DNA of 64,000 nt from Microbacterium sp. ET2 (GTDB lineage Bacteria; Actinomycetota; Actinomycetes; Actinomycetales; Microbacteriaceae), in NCBI RefSeq assembly GCF_030347395.1, contig NZ_CP128170.1, positions 1,426,001-1,490,000 of the forward strand, read 5' to 3'. Within the stretch, counting starts at the first letter, position 1; every line of letters begins with the position of its first letter. The notes below the pieces were generated by a model. The model was not told the origin of the DNA, did no database searches, and was given only the letters and a program-made list of their open reading frames with translations. Of this stretch, positions 9,365 through 18,110 are shown piece by piece. The position numbers and the translations under genes are program-made.

Positions 9365-10060
9365 ATGGAATACGAAGAAATCAAGAAGCTGTACGACGGC
9401 CTGCGCGTCTCCGACGTCCGGGACGGCATGGACTGGATCGGACTGTTCAGCAAGGGCAGCGTGTCCCGCGACATCCGACCGCTGTTCGACGGAGCCCGTC
9501 TGTGCGGCCCCGCCCTGACGGTCCGGCTCGTCGCGTCGCACGATCAGGCACCGCCCATCTCGCCCGACGAGTACACCGAATGGGCACGCAATCACTGGTA
9601 CAAGATCAAGCACATCGAGCCCTACGTCAGCGACATCGTCCAGGGCGACGTGGTCGTCATCGAGGCCCCCTACCTGGGCGTCGGTCAGCTCGGCTCCTGG
9701 AACACCCTGAACTTCTTCCTCAACGGCGCGCAGGGCGTCGTCAGCTCCGGCGGTGTCCGAGACACCGACGAATGCCGACTGCAGCAGGTGCCGATCTTCA
9801 CCCAGTTCATCGGCCAGTCCATGACCCAGGGGCGCATCGAGTACCTCGAGCACAACACGCCGATCACGATCGGCGGCCAGCGGGTCAACCCCCGCGACCT
9901 CGTCGTGGGTGACGGCGACGGCGTGATCATCGTGCCCGAGGACCGGATCGAAGAGGTCGCGAAGTACGCCCGCCAAGAGGCGGTCAACGACAAGCGCGGC
10001 CGCCGAAAGATGTACGAGCAGCTCGGCTGGGCGCTGGACGACACCGTCCAGGTCGACTGA
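9365..10060 (+). CDS. RraA-like family protein, possible aldolase
   Basis: A 231-residue RraA-fold protein. GGVRDTDEC carries the RD-x2-E arrangement seen in divalent-metal class II HMG/CHA aldolases of this fold, and VGDGDGVIIVPE is the usual C-terminal signature. True RraA proteins, which regulate RNase E, are shorter (about 160 residues) and lack such context. Family enzymes cleave 4-hydroxy-2-oxo acids to pyruvate or oxaloacetate. In-frame sequence extends back to 9323, but ATG 9365, preceded by GAAGGAAGG, gives the natural N-terminus. Its place between aldehyde and beta-hydroxyacid dehydrogenases suggests retro-aldol cleavage of a sugar-derived keto acid. Confidence 0.75.
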   Translation: MEYEEIKKLYDGLRVSDVRDGMDWIGLFSKGSVSRDIRPLFDGARLCGPALTVRLVASHDQAPPISPDEYTEWARNHWYKIKHIEPYVSDIVQGDVVVIEAPYLGVGQLGSWNTLNFFLNGAQGVVSSGGVRDTDECRLQQVPIFTQFIGQSMTQGRIEYLEHNTPITIGGQRVNPRDLVVGDGDGVIIVPEDRIEEVAKYARQEAVNDKRGRRKMYEQLGWALDDTVQVD

Positions 10061-10095
10061 GCGGACGCGGCGAGCGCGGATTCGAAGGAGAAACC

Positions 10096-10926
10096 ATGCG
10101 GGTCGGATTCATCGGACTGGGAGACATCGGCATGCCGATGGCCCAGCGCCTCGTCGACAGCGGCTTCGACGTCGTCGGGTCGGACCTGTCGGAGGACAAG
10201 TGCGCTCAGCTCCGGAAGGAGGGCGCCTCGATCGCCACAAGCCTCGATGACTTTTCGGACTGCGCCGTCGTCGGACTCGCCGTCCCCGACGACCAGACCG
10301 TCGAGAGCCTCCTCGTCGAGGACGGTCTGGTCCGGGTCCTGTCGTCAGCGTCCGTTCTCATCCACAGCACGGTGCTGCCGGTGACTGTGGACAAGCTCGC
10401 CGAGATGTCGGCTGACGGGGGCGTGCGTGTCTCGGACGCCCCCGTCAGCGGCGGCGCCGCGCGGGCACGCGACGGGTCGCTCACCATCATGGTCGGAGGC
10501 GAGCCGACCCCAGACGCTCAGAAGTACCTCGACGCGCTGGGCACGACGGTCAAATGCGGCCGCCCCGGGGCCGGAGCGGCTGTCAAACTCGCCAACCAGC
10601 TCTCCATGCTCGCCGCGCTGGAAGCGCTGTACGAGGGCCTGGCCCTCACGGACGCGTACGACGTGGACCCGGGTGTGGTGCTGAAAACGCTTCAGACCTC
10701 CACCGGCGACAGCTGGACGGCGCGGAACTGGGGGTTCTTCGACGACCTCGCCGCGAACTACGATCGCGCCGGTGTCGAGGTCCGCTATCGCCCGTGGAGC
10801 AAGGACCTGTGGGACGTGGTCGCCGCCGCGCGCGCAGCCGGCACGTCCGCGCCGCTGGCAGCCCTGCTCTCCCAGACACTCGCCGACGCCGTCGAGCGGC
10901 ACGCACAGGAAGCGAAGGGACGATGA
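10096..10926 (+). CDS. beta-hydroxyacid dehydrogenase (HIBADH/GarR family)
   Basis: A 276-residue NAD(P)-dependent dehydrogenase. GLGDIGMPMA (residues 7-16) is the nucleotide fingerprint, DAPVSGGAARA is the substrate-binding motif, and GAGAAVKLANQ holds the catalytic Lys of the family. A further conserved Lys is in WSKDL near residue 236. Family members act on 3-hydroxyisobutyrate, tartronate semialdehyde or similar beta-hydroxy acids. A ribosome site (GAAGGAG) precedes ATG 10096. It may take the C3 or C4 product of the RraA-like enzyme. The exact substrate is unknown. Confidence 0.88.
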   Translation: MRVGFIGLGDIGMPMAQRLVDSGFDVVGSDLSEDKCAQLRKEGASIATSLDDFSDCAVVGLAVPDDQTVESLLVEDGLVRVLSSASVLIHSTVLPVTVDKLAEMSADGGVRVSDAPVSGGAARARDGSLTIMVGGEPTPDAQKYLDALGTTVKCGRPGAGAAVKLANQLSMLAALEALYEGLALTDAYDVDPGVVLKTLQTSTGDSWTARNWGFFDDLAANYDRAGVEVRYRPWSKDLWDVVAAARAAGTSAPLAALLSQTLADAVERHAQEAKGR

Positions 10927-11909
10927 CGGTCCAGCCCGCGATCATCGAGCAACTGCCCGAGCAGGGCTCCTTCGGCTCCGACAGTCTCGCGCCGGATCCT
11001 GAACGACGCCGCGCCATGAAGCGCAACCGCCTACGGAACACGCTGTCGGCGTACGGGTTCCTGACGCCGTGGTTCATCGGCATGATCGTCATCACGCTGG
11101 GGCCGATCATCGCCTCGCTGTACTTGTCCTTCACCCGGTACGACCTCATCGGGACACCGGACTGGATCGGGGTGGACAATTACGTCCGACTGTTCGAGCG
11201 TGACCCTCGTTTCCTGAAGTCCGTCGGGGTCACCATCATGTACACGCTGCTGAGCGTGCCCGGCATCCTGGTGTTCTCGCTCCTGCTCGCGCTCTTCCTC
11301 AACCGGGGCCTGCGGTTCCTCGGCGTGTACCGGGCGCTCTTCTACATCCCGTCACTCCTCGGCAGCAGCGTCGCGATCGCCGTACTCTGGCTCCAGGTCT
11401 TCGGCTCCAACGGCATCTTCAACGCCGCGCTGAGCATCTTCGGCATCGACGGACGCAGCTGGGTGGGTAATCCCGATACGGCTCTCTACACGATCGTCGC
11501 ATTGGCGATCTGGACGTTCGGCAGCACCATGGTGATCTTCCTCGCGGGTCTGCGGCAGATCCCGGCGTCGTACTACGAGGCTGCGCAGATCGACGGCGCC
11601 AACCGTTGGCAGCAGTTCTGGTCGATCACCTTCCCACACCTCACGCCGGTCATCTTCTTCAACGGGCTCCTGGTGATCGTCAACTCGCTGCAGTCCTTCA
11701 CCCCGGCGTACGTCATCAGCGGCGGCACCGGCCAGCCGGCCGACTCGCTGCTGCTCTATACCGTCTACCTCTACCAAAAGGGCTTCGTGGACTTCCAGAT
11801 GGGGTACGCATCGGCCATGGCATGGGTGCTGCTCCTGGCGCTGGGACTCATCACCGGGGGCCTGTTCTGGAGTGCGCGCTACTGGGTGTTCTACGGGGAG
11901 GACTCATGA
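10923..11909 (+). CDS. carbohydrate ABC transporter permease 1 (UgpA/MalF type)
   Basis: A 328-residue inner-membrane permease of the CUT1 sugar family with about six transmembrane segments after a 45-residue soluble N-terminus. EAAQIDGANRWQQFW is the EAA loop that docks on the ATPase. ATG 10923 overlaps the previous stop (ATGA). The operon holds a second permease and a binding protein but no ATPase, as is usual for CUT1 systems that share an MsmK/UgpC ATPase encoded elsewhere. This argues that the operon substrate is a sugar, sugar derivative or glycoside. Confidence 0.93.
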   Translation: MTVQPAIIEQLPEQGSFGSDSLAPDPERRRAMKRNRLRNTLSAYGFLTPWFIGMIVITLGPIIASLYLSFTRYDLIGTPDWIGVDNYVRLFERDPRFLKSVGVTIMYTLLSVPGILVFSLLLALFLNRGLRFLGVYRALFYIPSLLGSSVAIAVLWLQVFGSNGIFNAALSIFGIDGRSWVGNPDTALYTIVALAIWTFGSTMVIFLAGLRQIPASYYEAAQIDGANRWQQFWSITFPHLTPVIFFNGLLVIVNSLQSFTPAYVISGGTGQPADSLLLYTVYLYQKGFVDFQMGYASAMAWVLLLALGLITGGLFWSARYWVFYGEDS

Positions 11910-12826
11910 CCATCGACACCAACACCTACGCGATCACCACGCGCGGCGACCGTCACCGCCGGCGCCCGCGGTTCCTGCCGACGCGACCGACCCGAAGCAG
12001 AGTCCTCTCGGCCTGGGCGCGCCACGCGGTCACGATTGCCGTCCTGGTGATCATGCTCTACCCGGTGGTCTGGATGGTGGATGCCTCGTTCCGCCCGAAT
12101 TCCGAAATCGGCCGATCTCTGCTGCCGTTCACGGGCTCCTTCACCCTCGAGAACTACGCCGCGGGCTTCACCGCATCGACGACGCTGAACTTCGGCGTGT
12201 TCTTCGTCAATTCGTTCATCATCGCGGCACTTGCCGTCGTCGGAAACCTGTTCGCGGCCACGCTCACCGGCTTCGCATTCGCGCGACTGGACTTCCCGTT
12301 CAAACGGACACTGTTCGCACTACTGATGGTCACCCTTCTTCTCCCGTACCAAGTGACGATCGTTCCGCAGTACATCCTCTTCAACGAGCTGGGCTGGCTG
12401 AACACGTACCTGCCGCTCATCGTGCCGAAGTTCCTCGCGACCGACGCGTTCTTCATCTTCCTCACCATCCAGTTCATCCGCGGACTCCCGAGAGACCTCG
12501 ATGAGGCGGCGCGACTGGACGGGTGCGGGAATTTCGGCATCTTCCGACGCATCATCCTTCCGCTCCTGGGTCCGGCGATCGCCACCACGGCGATGTTCAC
12601 CTTCATCGCGACCTGGAACGACTTCCTCGGCCCGCGGCTCTACATTTCCGACACTGCCCGATACACCGTCCCGCAAGGGCTGGTGCAGTTCGTGGACTCG
12701 ACCGGCGAGTCCTCGCTCGGCGCTCTCTTCGCGATGGCCACGCTGTCCATCGCGCCGCTCATCGGCTTCTTCCTCGCGGCGCAGCGTCTGCTCACTCAAG
12801 GGATCGCCACCACCGGCCTGAAATGA
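11906..12826 (+). CDS. carbohydrate ABC transporter permease 2 (UgpE/MalG type)
   Basis: A 306-residue partner permease of the CUT1 family with about six transmembrane segments. The EAA-type loop is seen as LDEAARLDGCGNFGIFRR. The N-terminus is long and arginine-rich (about 40 residues) before the first membrane segment. ATG 11906 overlaps the stop of permease 1, so the two subunits are translationally coupled. With the preceding permease and the following binding protein it forms the uptake system of this operon. Confidence 0.93.
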   Translation: MTIDTNTYAITTRGDRHRRRPRFLPTRPTRSRVLSAWARHAVTIAVLVIMLYPVVWMVDASFRPNSEIGRSLLPFTGSFTLENYAAGFTASTTLNFGVFFVNSFIIAALAVVGNLFAATLTGFAFARLDFPFKRTLFALLMVTLLLPYQVTIVPQYILFNELGWLNTYLPLIVPKFLATDAFFIFLTIQFIRGLPRDLDEAARLDGCGNFGIFRRIILPLLGPAIATTAMFTFIATWNDFLGPRLYISDTARYTVPQGLVQFVDSTGESSLGALFAMATLSIAPLIGFFLAAQRLLTQGIATTGLK

Positions 12827-12878
12827 CTCCGACTCTGACGACGACGTCCCCCAACACCCGATACAGAAAGAGAGAACC

Positions 12879-14201
12879 ATGAAGCAGCAGCTTCGGTACC
12901 TGGCGGTCGCCACGGCGGCGTCCGCGACTATCCTCGGACTGAGCGCCTGCGGAGGCGGCAGCGGCGGCGAAGCTGCCGCTCCCGAGGCGACCGGCGAAGT
13001 CGCCGGCGAGATCCAGTACTCCTGGTGGGGCGGTCCCGCCCGAAACGAGAAGACGCAGGCCGTCATCGACCTGTACCAGGAGGCCAACCCGGATGTGACG
13101 GTCAACGGCACCACGGCGGAGTTCGCCGCCTACTTCGAGACCGCCAGCGTCCAGGCCGCCGGCGACAACCTCCCCTGCGTGCCCCAGATGCAGAACCGTC
13201 TGATGGCCGACTACGCCGACCGTGGCGCGCTGCGTCCGCTCGACGATCTCGTCGAGAACGGGACGATCGACGTCTCGGCCATCCCGGAGAGCGTGCTCGA
13301 CAGCGGACGAGGCTCCGACGGGCAGCTCTACATGATCCCCTACGGCGCTGCGTTCGGCTCCCTCCTGGTGAACACCACCATGGTCGAGGATGCCGGTCTT
13401 CCGCTGCCCCCGGAGGAGTACGACTGGGAGTGGCTCGCCGGATGGTTCGGCGATGTGACCGAGGCCACCGGCGCGCCCGCGACGGGGATCGTCGGAAACC
13501 AGCAGGACGTTCTCGAAGCGTGGCTGCGAAGCCACGACGCCGACTTCTACGACGAAGGCAGCGTCGGGTTCACGGCGGAGGACGTCGAGGCGTTCTGGGA
13601 CTATTCGCTCGACCTCCAGGAGAACGGCTACTCCATCTCCGCCGAGCGCGCCTCCGAGACCACGGGACTGCCGCTCGAGCAGAACGACTTCAGCCAGGGA
13701 ACGCAAGCCACCGTGTTCTGGCCGGCGAACGGTCTCGGCACGGCCCAGGCCACGATCGATCAGGTCGCGCCAGGCAACGTCCTGCAGGCGTTTCCGCTCC
13801 CCACGGGCCCCTCCGGCAACGGCAGCGCCTTCTGGCTGTCGGGCCTGTCGATCTCCGCGAACTGCGACAACGTCGCCACGGCTGCGGACTTCATCGACTT
13901 CTTCGTCAACGACGAGGAGGCGGCACTGGTGTACGCATCGGACAACGGCGCCAACACGCAGACGGAGAACCTGCAGGCGCTCCTGGACAGCCCTGACACC
14001 TCGGAGGCGAAGAGGGCCGAGCTCGAGCTCTACCAGACCCTCGCCGACGCCGGCGTCGCGCCCACCGTGTACGGCACGGGCTACGCGACGCTGTTCCAGC
14101 AGGCGGTGACCCGGTACTACCAGCAGGTCTCCTTCGATCAGCTCAGCGTCGAAGAAGCCGCGGAGCAGTTCACCACCGAGGCCCAGGACACCATCGGTTG
14201 A
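12879..14201 (+). CDS. sugar ABC transporter substrate-binding lipoprotein
   Basis: A 440-residue extracellular solute-binding protein, family 1. A lipoprotein signal peptide ends in the lipobox LSAC with Cys24, followed by a Gly/Ala-rich linker, so the mature protein is lipid-anchored outside the membrane. The mature start IQYSWWGGPARNEKTQAVI is typical of CUT1 binding proteins. It is placed after both permease genes, 52 bp downstream. A strong stem-loop directly follows the stop, as often seen where the binding protein is made in excess of the rest of the operon. Confidence 0.93.
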   Translation: MKQQLRYLAVATAASATILGLSACGGGSGGEAAAPEATGEVAGEIQYSWWGGPARNEKTQAVIDLYQEANPDVTVNGTTAEFAAYFETASVQAAGDNLPCVPQMQNRLMADYADRGALRPLDDLVENGTIDVSAIPESVLDSGRGSDGQLYMIPYGAAFGSLLVNTTMVEDAGLPLPPEEYDWEWLAGWFGDVTEATGAPATGIVGNQQDVLEAWLRSHDADFYDEGSVGFTAEDVEAFWDYSLDLQENGYSISAERASETTGLPLEQNDFSQGTQATVFWPANGLGTAQATIDQVAPGNVLQAFPLPTGPSGNGSAFWLSGLSISANCDNVATAADFIDFFVNDEEAALVYASDNGANTQTENLQALLDSPDTSEAKRAELELYQTLADAGVAPTVYGTGYATLFQQAVTRYYQQVSFDQLSVEEAAEQFTTEAQDTIG

Positions 14202-14207
14202 CGACGC

Positions 14208-14233
14208 CGGGGGCCGGTGAGATCCGGCCCCCG
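14208..14233 (+). terminator. stem-loop after the binding-protein gene
   Basis: A perfect 10-bp stem with a six-base loop (CGGGGGCCGG, TGAGAT, CCGGCCCCCG) starts seven bases after the binding-protein stop. There is no T-run. It is best read as an intercistronic attenuator or a 3' stabilising hairpin, because the operon clearly continues 35 bp further on. Confidence 0.7.
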
Positions 14234-14267
14234 CTGTCGCCCCCACGGTTCGACGAAAGGAATGAGG

Positions 14268-15419
14268 ATGCAACCCGGCGCCCTCGACGGAATGACGGTG
14301 GTCGACCTCACGCAGGTCATGGCGGGACCCTTCTGCACGATGCTGCTGGCGGATTTCGGAGCCGATGTCATCAAGGTGGAGCCCCCCGGTGGGGGTGACC
14401 AGACTCGTCATTCGTGGGGTCGCTCCGGCAAAGGCGAAGACGGGCCCGCGTTCTTCGCACTCAATCGCAATAAGCGCTCGGTCGTCCTCGATCTGCGCTC
14501 TGACGAGGGTCTCGCCGATCTTCGTCGGCTCGTGGCCGACGCCGATGTCCTCGTGGAGAACTACCGTCCCGGCGTCACGGCTCGTCTCGGGATCGACTAT
14601 GAGACGCTGCGCGATCTCAATCCGGGCCTCATATACGCCAGCATCTCGGGGTTCGGGCAATCCGGTCCGTATTCGAATCGGCCCGGCTACGACCTCATCG
14701 CCCAGGGGATGGCGGGTGTCATGGGGGTGACCGGGCACCCCGACGCACCGCCGGCGAAGGCGGGCGTTCCTGTCGCCGATCTTGGATCCGGGCTGTTCTG
14801 CGCGTACGGCATCGCCGCCGCCTACATCCACAAGCTGCGTACCGGGGAGGGGCAGCGCGTAGAGACCTCCCTGTTCGAAGCGGCCCTCGGCTTCACCGTC
14901 TGGGAAGCGACGGAGTACTGGGCCAGTGGAGACGTACCCGCCCGCACCGGCTCGTCGCACCGCATGTCGGCGCCGTACCAGGCCTTCCGCACCGGTGACG
15001 GGTGGATGACGATCGGCGCCAACAACCAGCGGCTCTGGGGATTCCTGTGCGCTGCCCTCGATGCGCCCGAGCTCGAACTCGACGAGCGGTTCGCGACCAA
15101 CCCGCTGCGGATGAAGAACAAGCAGGAGCTGGCCGACACCATCGAGTCGCTGCTGGCAGGCCACGGCACGGACTACTGGGTGGAGCGGCTCCTGGCGGGC
15201 GGAGTGCCCTGCGGACCGATCCTGGCGTACGACGAAGTCCTGCGCGATCCGCACACAGAGCACCGGGAGATGGTGAAGACGATTCCTCACCCGGTCGAGG
15301 GCGAGGTGCAGACCCTCGGCTTCCCGATCAAGATGAGCGGCACTCCCGCAGAGGTCCGCCGGCACCCGCCGCTTCTCGGCGAGCACCAGGACGAGCTTCT
15401 GGGTGAGCGGATCCCATGA
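14268..15419 (+). CDS. CaiB/BaiF class III CoA-transferase
   Basis: A 383-residue family III CoA-transferase. MAGPFCTMLLADFGADVIKVEPP is the canonical N-terminus in overlapping short motifs, and PVADLGSG holds Asp171, which matches the catalytic Asp169 of formyl-CoA transferase. It moves CoA from an acyl-CoA donor to a carboxylic acid made by the pathway. ATG 14268 is chosen because AAAGG lies seven bases upstream; ATG 14262 is too close to it. The stop overlaps the crotonase start by four bases, so the product is probably handed to that enzyme. Confidence 0.92.
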   Translation: MQPGALDGMTVVDLTQVMAGPFCTMLLADFGADVIKVEPPGGGDQTRHSWGRSGKGEDGPAFFALNRNKRSVVLDLRSDEGLADLRRLVADADVLVENYRPGVTARLGIDYETLRDLNPGLIYASISGFGQSGPYSNRPGYDLIAQGMAGVMGVTGHPDAPPAKAGVPVADLGSGLFCAYGIAAAYIHKLRTGEGQRVETSLFEAALGFTVWEATEYWASGDVPARTGSSHRMSAPYQAFRTGDGWMTIGANNQRLWGFLCAALDAPELELDERFATNPLRMKNKQELADTIESLLAGHGTDYWVERLLAGGVPCGPILAYDEVLRDPHTEHREMVKTIPHPVEGEVQTLGFPIKMSGTPAEVRRHPPLLGEHQDELLGERIP

Positions 15420-16189
15420 CGGGCACCGTCGATCTCCGCGCCGATCGCGGCGTCGCCACGCTGACCTTCTCGAACCCACGGAGCCGCAACGCCATCGACC
15501 GGGCGATGTACGACGCGTTCGAGGGCTTCCTGCGCGACATCCGTGCGGACGAGTCGGTGAGGGCGGTCGTCCTCCGCGGCGCCGACGGTGCGTTCGTCGG
15601 CGGCACGGACATCCGCTGGCTGCAGGAGATCACCTCCGGACCGGACGGCGTCGCCTACGAGGCCCACATGCGCCGGGTCCAGGTGGCGCTGACCGATGTG
15701 GACGTGCCGATCATCGCCGTCGTCGACGGAGCGTGCGTGGGTGGCGGCATTGTTCTGGCCGCCCTCAGCGACCTCGTCGTGTGCACACCGTCATCGCGCT
15801 TCGGCTCGCCGATCGCCCGAACGGTCGGGAACACCCTGTCGCCGACGTCGATCGCGCGATTGAGCGCCACCTTCGGCCGCCGTAACACTGCCGAGATGCT
15901 GTTCACCGCCCGGCTCTTCTCCGCGGAAGAAGCGTTGCAGGCGGGTTTCGTCACATCCGTCGTCGACGCCGATGGGGTGGAAGAGCACCTCGACGGGCTG
16001 CTCGATGCCATCCGGTCCTGCGCTCCCCTCACCCTCCGATCGTTCCGCCGTCTGTGGCGCCGGGTCGACGCCGTCTTGGCGGATGCGCCCCGAGACGACG
16101 TCTACGCGGAGATCTACGGCAGCGCCGACTTCCAGGAGGGCGTTGCGGCGTTCCTCGACAAGCGGCGCCCGTCGTTCGAAGGACGATGA
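15416..16189 (+). CDS. enoyl-CoA hydratase/isomerase-family protein
   Basis: A 257-residue crotonase-fold protein. The oxyanion hole is present (GAFVGGTDIRWL and GACVGGGIVL). The two Glu residues of true enoyl-CoA hydratases are not evident: the stretch that usually carries them reads SPIARTVGNTLSPTSIARL and has no acidic residue. It may therefore be an isomerase, decarboxylase, thioesterase or lyase rather than a hydratase. It is coupled by ATGA to the CoA-transferase upstream and to the amidohydrolase downstream, so it acts on the CoA ester made in this pathway. Confidence 0.85.
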   Translation: MTGTVDLRADRGVATLTFSNPRSRNAIDRAMYDAFEGFLRDIRADESVRAVVLRGADGAFVGGTDIRWLQEITSGPDGVAYEAHMRRVQVALTDVDVPIIAVVDGACVGGGIVLAALSDLVVCTPSSRFGSPIARTVGNTLSPTSIARLSATFGRRNTAEMLFTARLFSAEEALQAGFVTSVVDADGVEEHLDGLLDAIRSCAPLTLRSFRRLWRRVDAVLADAPRDDVYAEIYGSADFQEGVAAFLDKRRPSFEGR

Positions 16190-17055
16190 TGATCATCGAC
16201 GCTCACCATCACCTTTGGCCCGCAGATGTGATCGACAGGCAGCCCTGGCGTCCCGCCGACGACGGCGTGCTCCGCCGGGCCTTCGATGCCGAGGAGTGGG
16301 AGCGGGAGCTCGACGCCTCCGGGATCGACGGAAGCATCGTCATGCAATCCGTCGACGACGTCGACGAGAACGCCCGCTTGGCGGCGTACGCCCGCACGAG
16401 CCCGCGCATCCACGGATGGGTGGGCTACGCCGATCTCGCCTCGCCCGCTGACGGCGTCGCGCAGGTCGACGGCCTGCTCGCCCTTCGAACGCAGGCCGGT
16501 GGAGACAAGCTCGTCGGCGTGCGGTGCCTGGTGGGGGCCGATCCGATGGCATGGACGGCGGAACGCGACGGCCGCCGAGCGCTGCTCCGCGCAGCCGACG
16601 GCGGACTGGTCTGGGACACGGTGCCGATCACCGACGATCAGATCGACGCGATCTCGGCGGTGGCCCGAGCTGCGCCGCACCTGCGCATCGTCGTCGACCA
16701 CCTCGCATCCCCGCCGATGTCCGAGGACGGCTTCGGAGACTGGGTGCGGCGTGTGCGCCGCCTCGCCGAGACCCCGAACATTGCGATCAAACTGTCGGTG
16801 GGCGTCGCGGTACTGCAGCGATGGGCGTCGTGGGACGACGCCGCACTCCGGCCGTACGTCGATGTCGCACTCGCCGCCTTCGGGCCGTCTCGATGCATGC
16901 TGGCGAGCAACTGGCCCGTCGTCCTCCTGCGCGCCAGCCATCGCCAGGCGTGGAACAGCATGGTCCGGGCCGTACGCGACCTCGACGGCGACGACCGGCG
17001 CCTGGTCACCGGCGGGACCGCGGCCCACTGGTACGGGCTGGGAGCACACCGATGA
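16186..17055 (+). CDS. amidohydrolase-2/COG3618 hydrolase (lactonase-like)
   Basis: A 289-residue TIM-barrel metal hydrolase. IDAHHHLWP near the N-terminus gives the HxH motif and VDHLASPP gives a later ligand His. Relatives hydrolyse sugar lactones such as L-rhamnono- or L-fucono-lactone, or related cyclic acids. The C-terminal motif that usually reads SDWP is ASNWPV here, so the Asp that normally serves as general base is replaced by Asn. ATG 16186 overlaps the crotonase stop. With two MocA-type dehydrogenases following, a dehydrogenase-lactonase sequence is a natural model, with the Asn as a caveat. Confidence 0.82.
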   Translation: MMIIDAHHHLWPADVIDRQPWRPADDGVLRRAFDAEEWERELDASGIDGSIVMQSVDDVDENARLAAYARTSPRIHGWVGYADLASPADGVAQVDGLLALRTQAGGDKLVGVRCLVGADPMAWTAERDGRRALLRAADGGLVWDTVPITDDQIDAISAVARAAPHLRIVVDHLASPPMSEDGFGDWVRRVRRLAETPNIAIKLSVGVAVLQRWASWDDAALRPYVDVALAAFGPSRCMLASNWPVVLLRASHRQAWNSMVRAVRDLDGDDRRLVTGGTAAHWYGLGAHR

Positions 17056-18110
17056 CCGGCCGGTTGCGGATCGGACTGGTCGGAACCGGCTGGGTAGCCC
17101 ATCAGCACGTTGCGGGATCGAGGCACGTCGCTGCGGATGACGTGGAGATCGTCGCCGCGGCCGACCCTCGGGGCGATGTACTCGACGACTTCGCCACGCG
17201 ATACGACATCCCCCACCGCTTCCGCGATGCGACCACCATGATCACCTCGGGAACGGTGGATGCCATCGCCCTGCTCACGCCACCGGCCGTGCGGGCCGAG
17301 GTGCTCGAGCCGGCCTTCGCACAGGGCATCCACGTGCTCATCGAGAAGCCGTTCGCCCAGTCCGGAGCCGACGCCGTCACCTTCACCGAAGCAGCCGAGG
17401 CAGCCCACGTGACCCTCGCGGTGAGTCAGAACTTCCGCTGGTTCCCGGAGTACCCATGGGTTCGGGCCCAGGTACGCCGGCCGGAGGCGGGGGATGTCAC
17501 CTTCCTCGAGGCTCGGACCTTTCAGGACAGACCGCAGGCGGGAGGTGTCTGGCGGGCCGAGGAGACGAAGCTCGAGATGGCGATCTTCAGCGTCCACCTC
17601 ATCGATCGGCTCCGCTGGATCGCGCCGACCGAGCCGGTGGGGGTCCGGGCCCTCACGCGCCGGCGCCGGGGAAGCACTGTGCGAGGCGAGCAGTGGGCAT
17701 CCCTCCTCGTGGACTTCGCCGGCGGCGGAGTGGGTGTCGTGACGTCGTCCTGGACGAGCCGTCGCCTCCCGACCAACACGTTCCGCGTCGACACGACACA
17801 CGGATCCGTCGCGGTCCAGCGGAGCGCTCCGATGGCTGGGACGGCGACGGGCGTTGCCGACTTCGACGGCGAGACCCCGCAGGAGGTCGTCTTCAGCGAA
17901 ACCCGCAGCGGGGAGCACTCGGCACTGTCGTACGGCTCGAGCATGCGCGAGTTCGCACGAGCCATCGCCGAGGGTCGAGACCCCGCCCACAGCGCTCGCG
18001 ACAACCTCCAGACCATGGGTCTGATGGAAGCCGCCTACCTCTCGGCCGCTCGAAACGGCAGCCCCGTCACCATCGAAGAGGCCTTGCACGGACATGTCGC
18101 GCTCCGCTGA
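17052..18110 (+). CDS. Gfo/Idh/MocA-family oxidoreductase 1
   Basis: A 352-residue NAD(P)-dependent sugar or cyclitol dehydrogenase. GLVGTGWVAHQH is the Rossmann fingerprint, LIEKPFA holds the conserved catalytic Lys, and EMAIFSVHLIDRLRWI carries the His/Asp pair of the active-site helix. Family members oxidise ring hydroxyls or the anomeric carbon of sugars, inositols and glycosides. The start overlaps the amidohydrolase stop (ATGA). Along with the second MocA protein it probably performs the first oxidation of the imported carbohydrate. Confidence 0.9.
   Translation: MTGRLRIGLVGTGWVAHQHVAGSRHVAADDVEIVAAADPRGDVLDDFATRYDIPHRFRDATTMITSGTVDAIALLTPPAVRAEVLEPAFAQGIHVLIEKPFAQSGADAVTFTEAAEAAHVTLAVSQNFRWFPEYPWVRAQVRRPEAGDVTFLEARTFQDRPQAGGVWRAEETKLEMAIFSVHLIDRLRWIAPTEPVGVRALTRRRRGSTVRGEQWASLLVDFAGGGVGVVTSSWTSRRLPTNTFRVDTTHGSVAVQRSAPMAGTATGVADFDGETPQEVVFSETRSGEHSALSYGSSMREFARAIAEGRDPAHSARDNLQTMGLMEAAYLSAARNGSPVTIEEALHGHVALR

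Noticed and set aside
12792..15479. An 895-codon open frame on the minus strand
   Set aside because: It is antisense to the binding-protein and CoA-transferase genes, which have clear families, signals and ribosome sites. Long antisense frames are expected from the GC3 bias. The translated text is Arg/Gly/Val-rich with no family motif.
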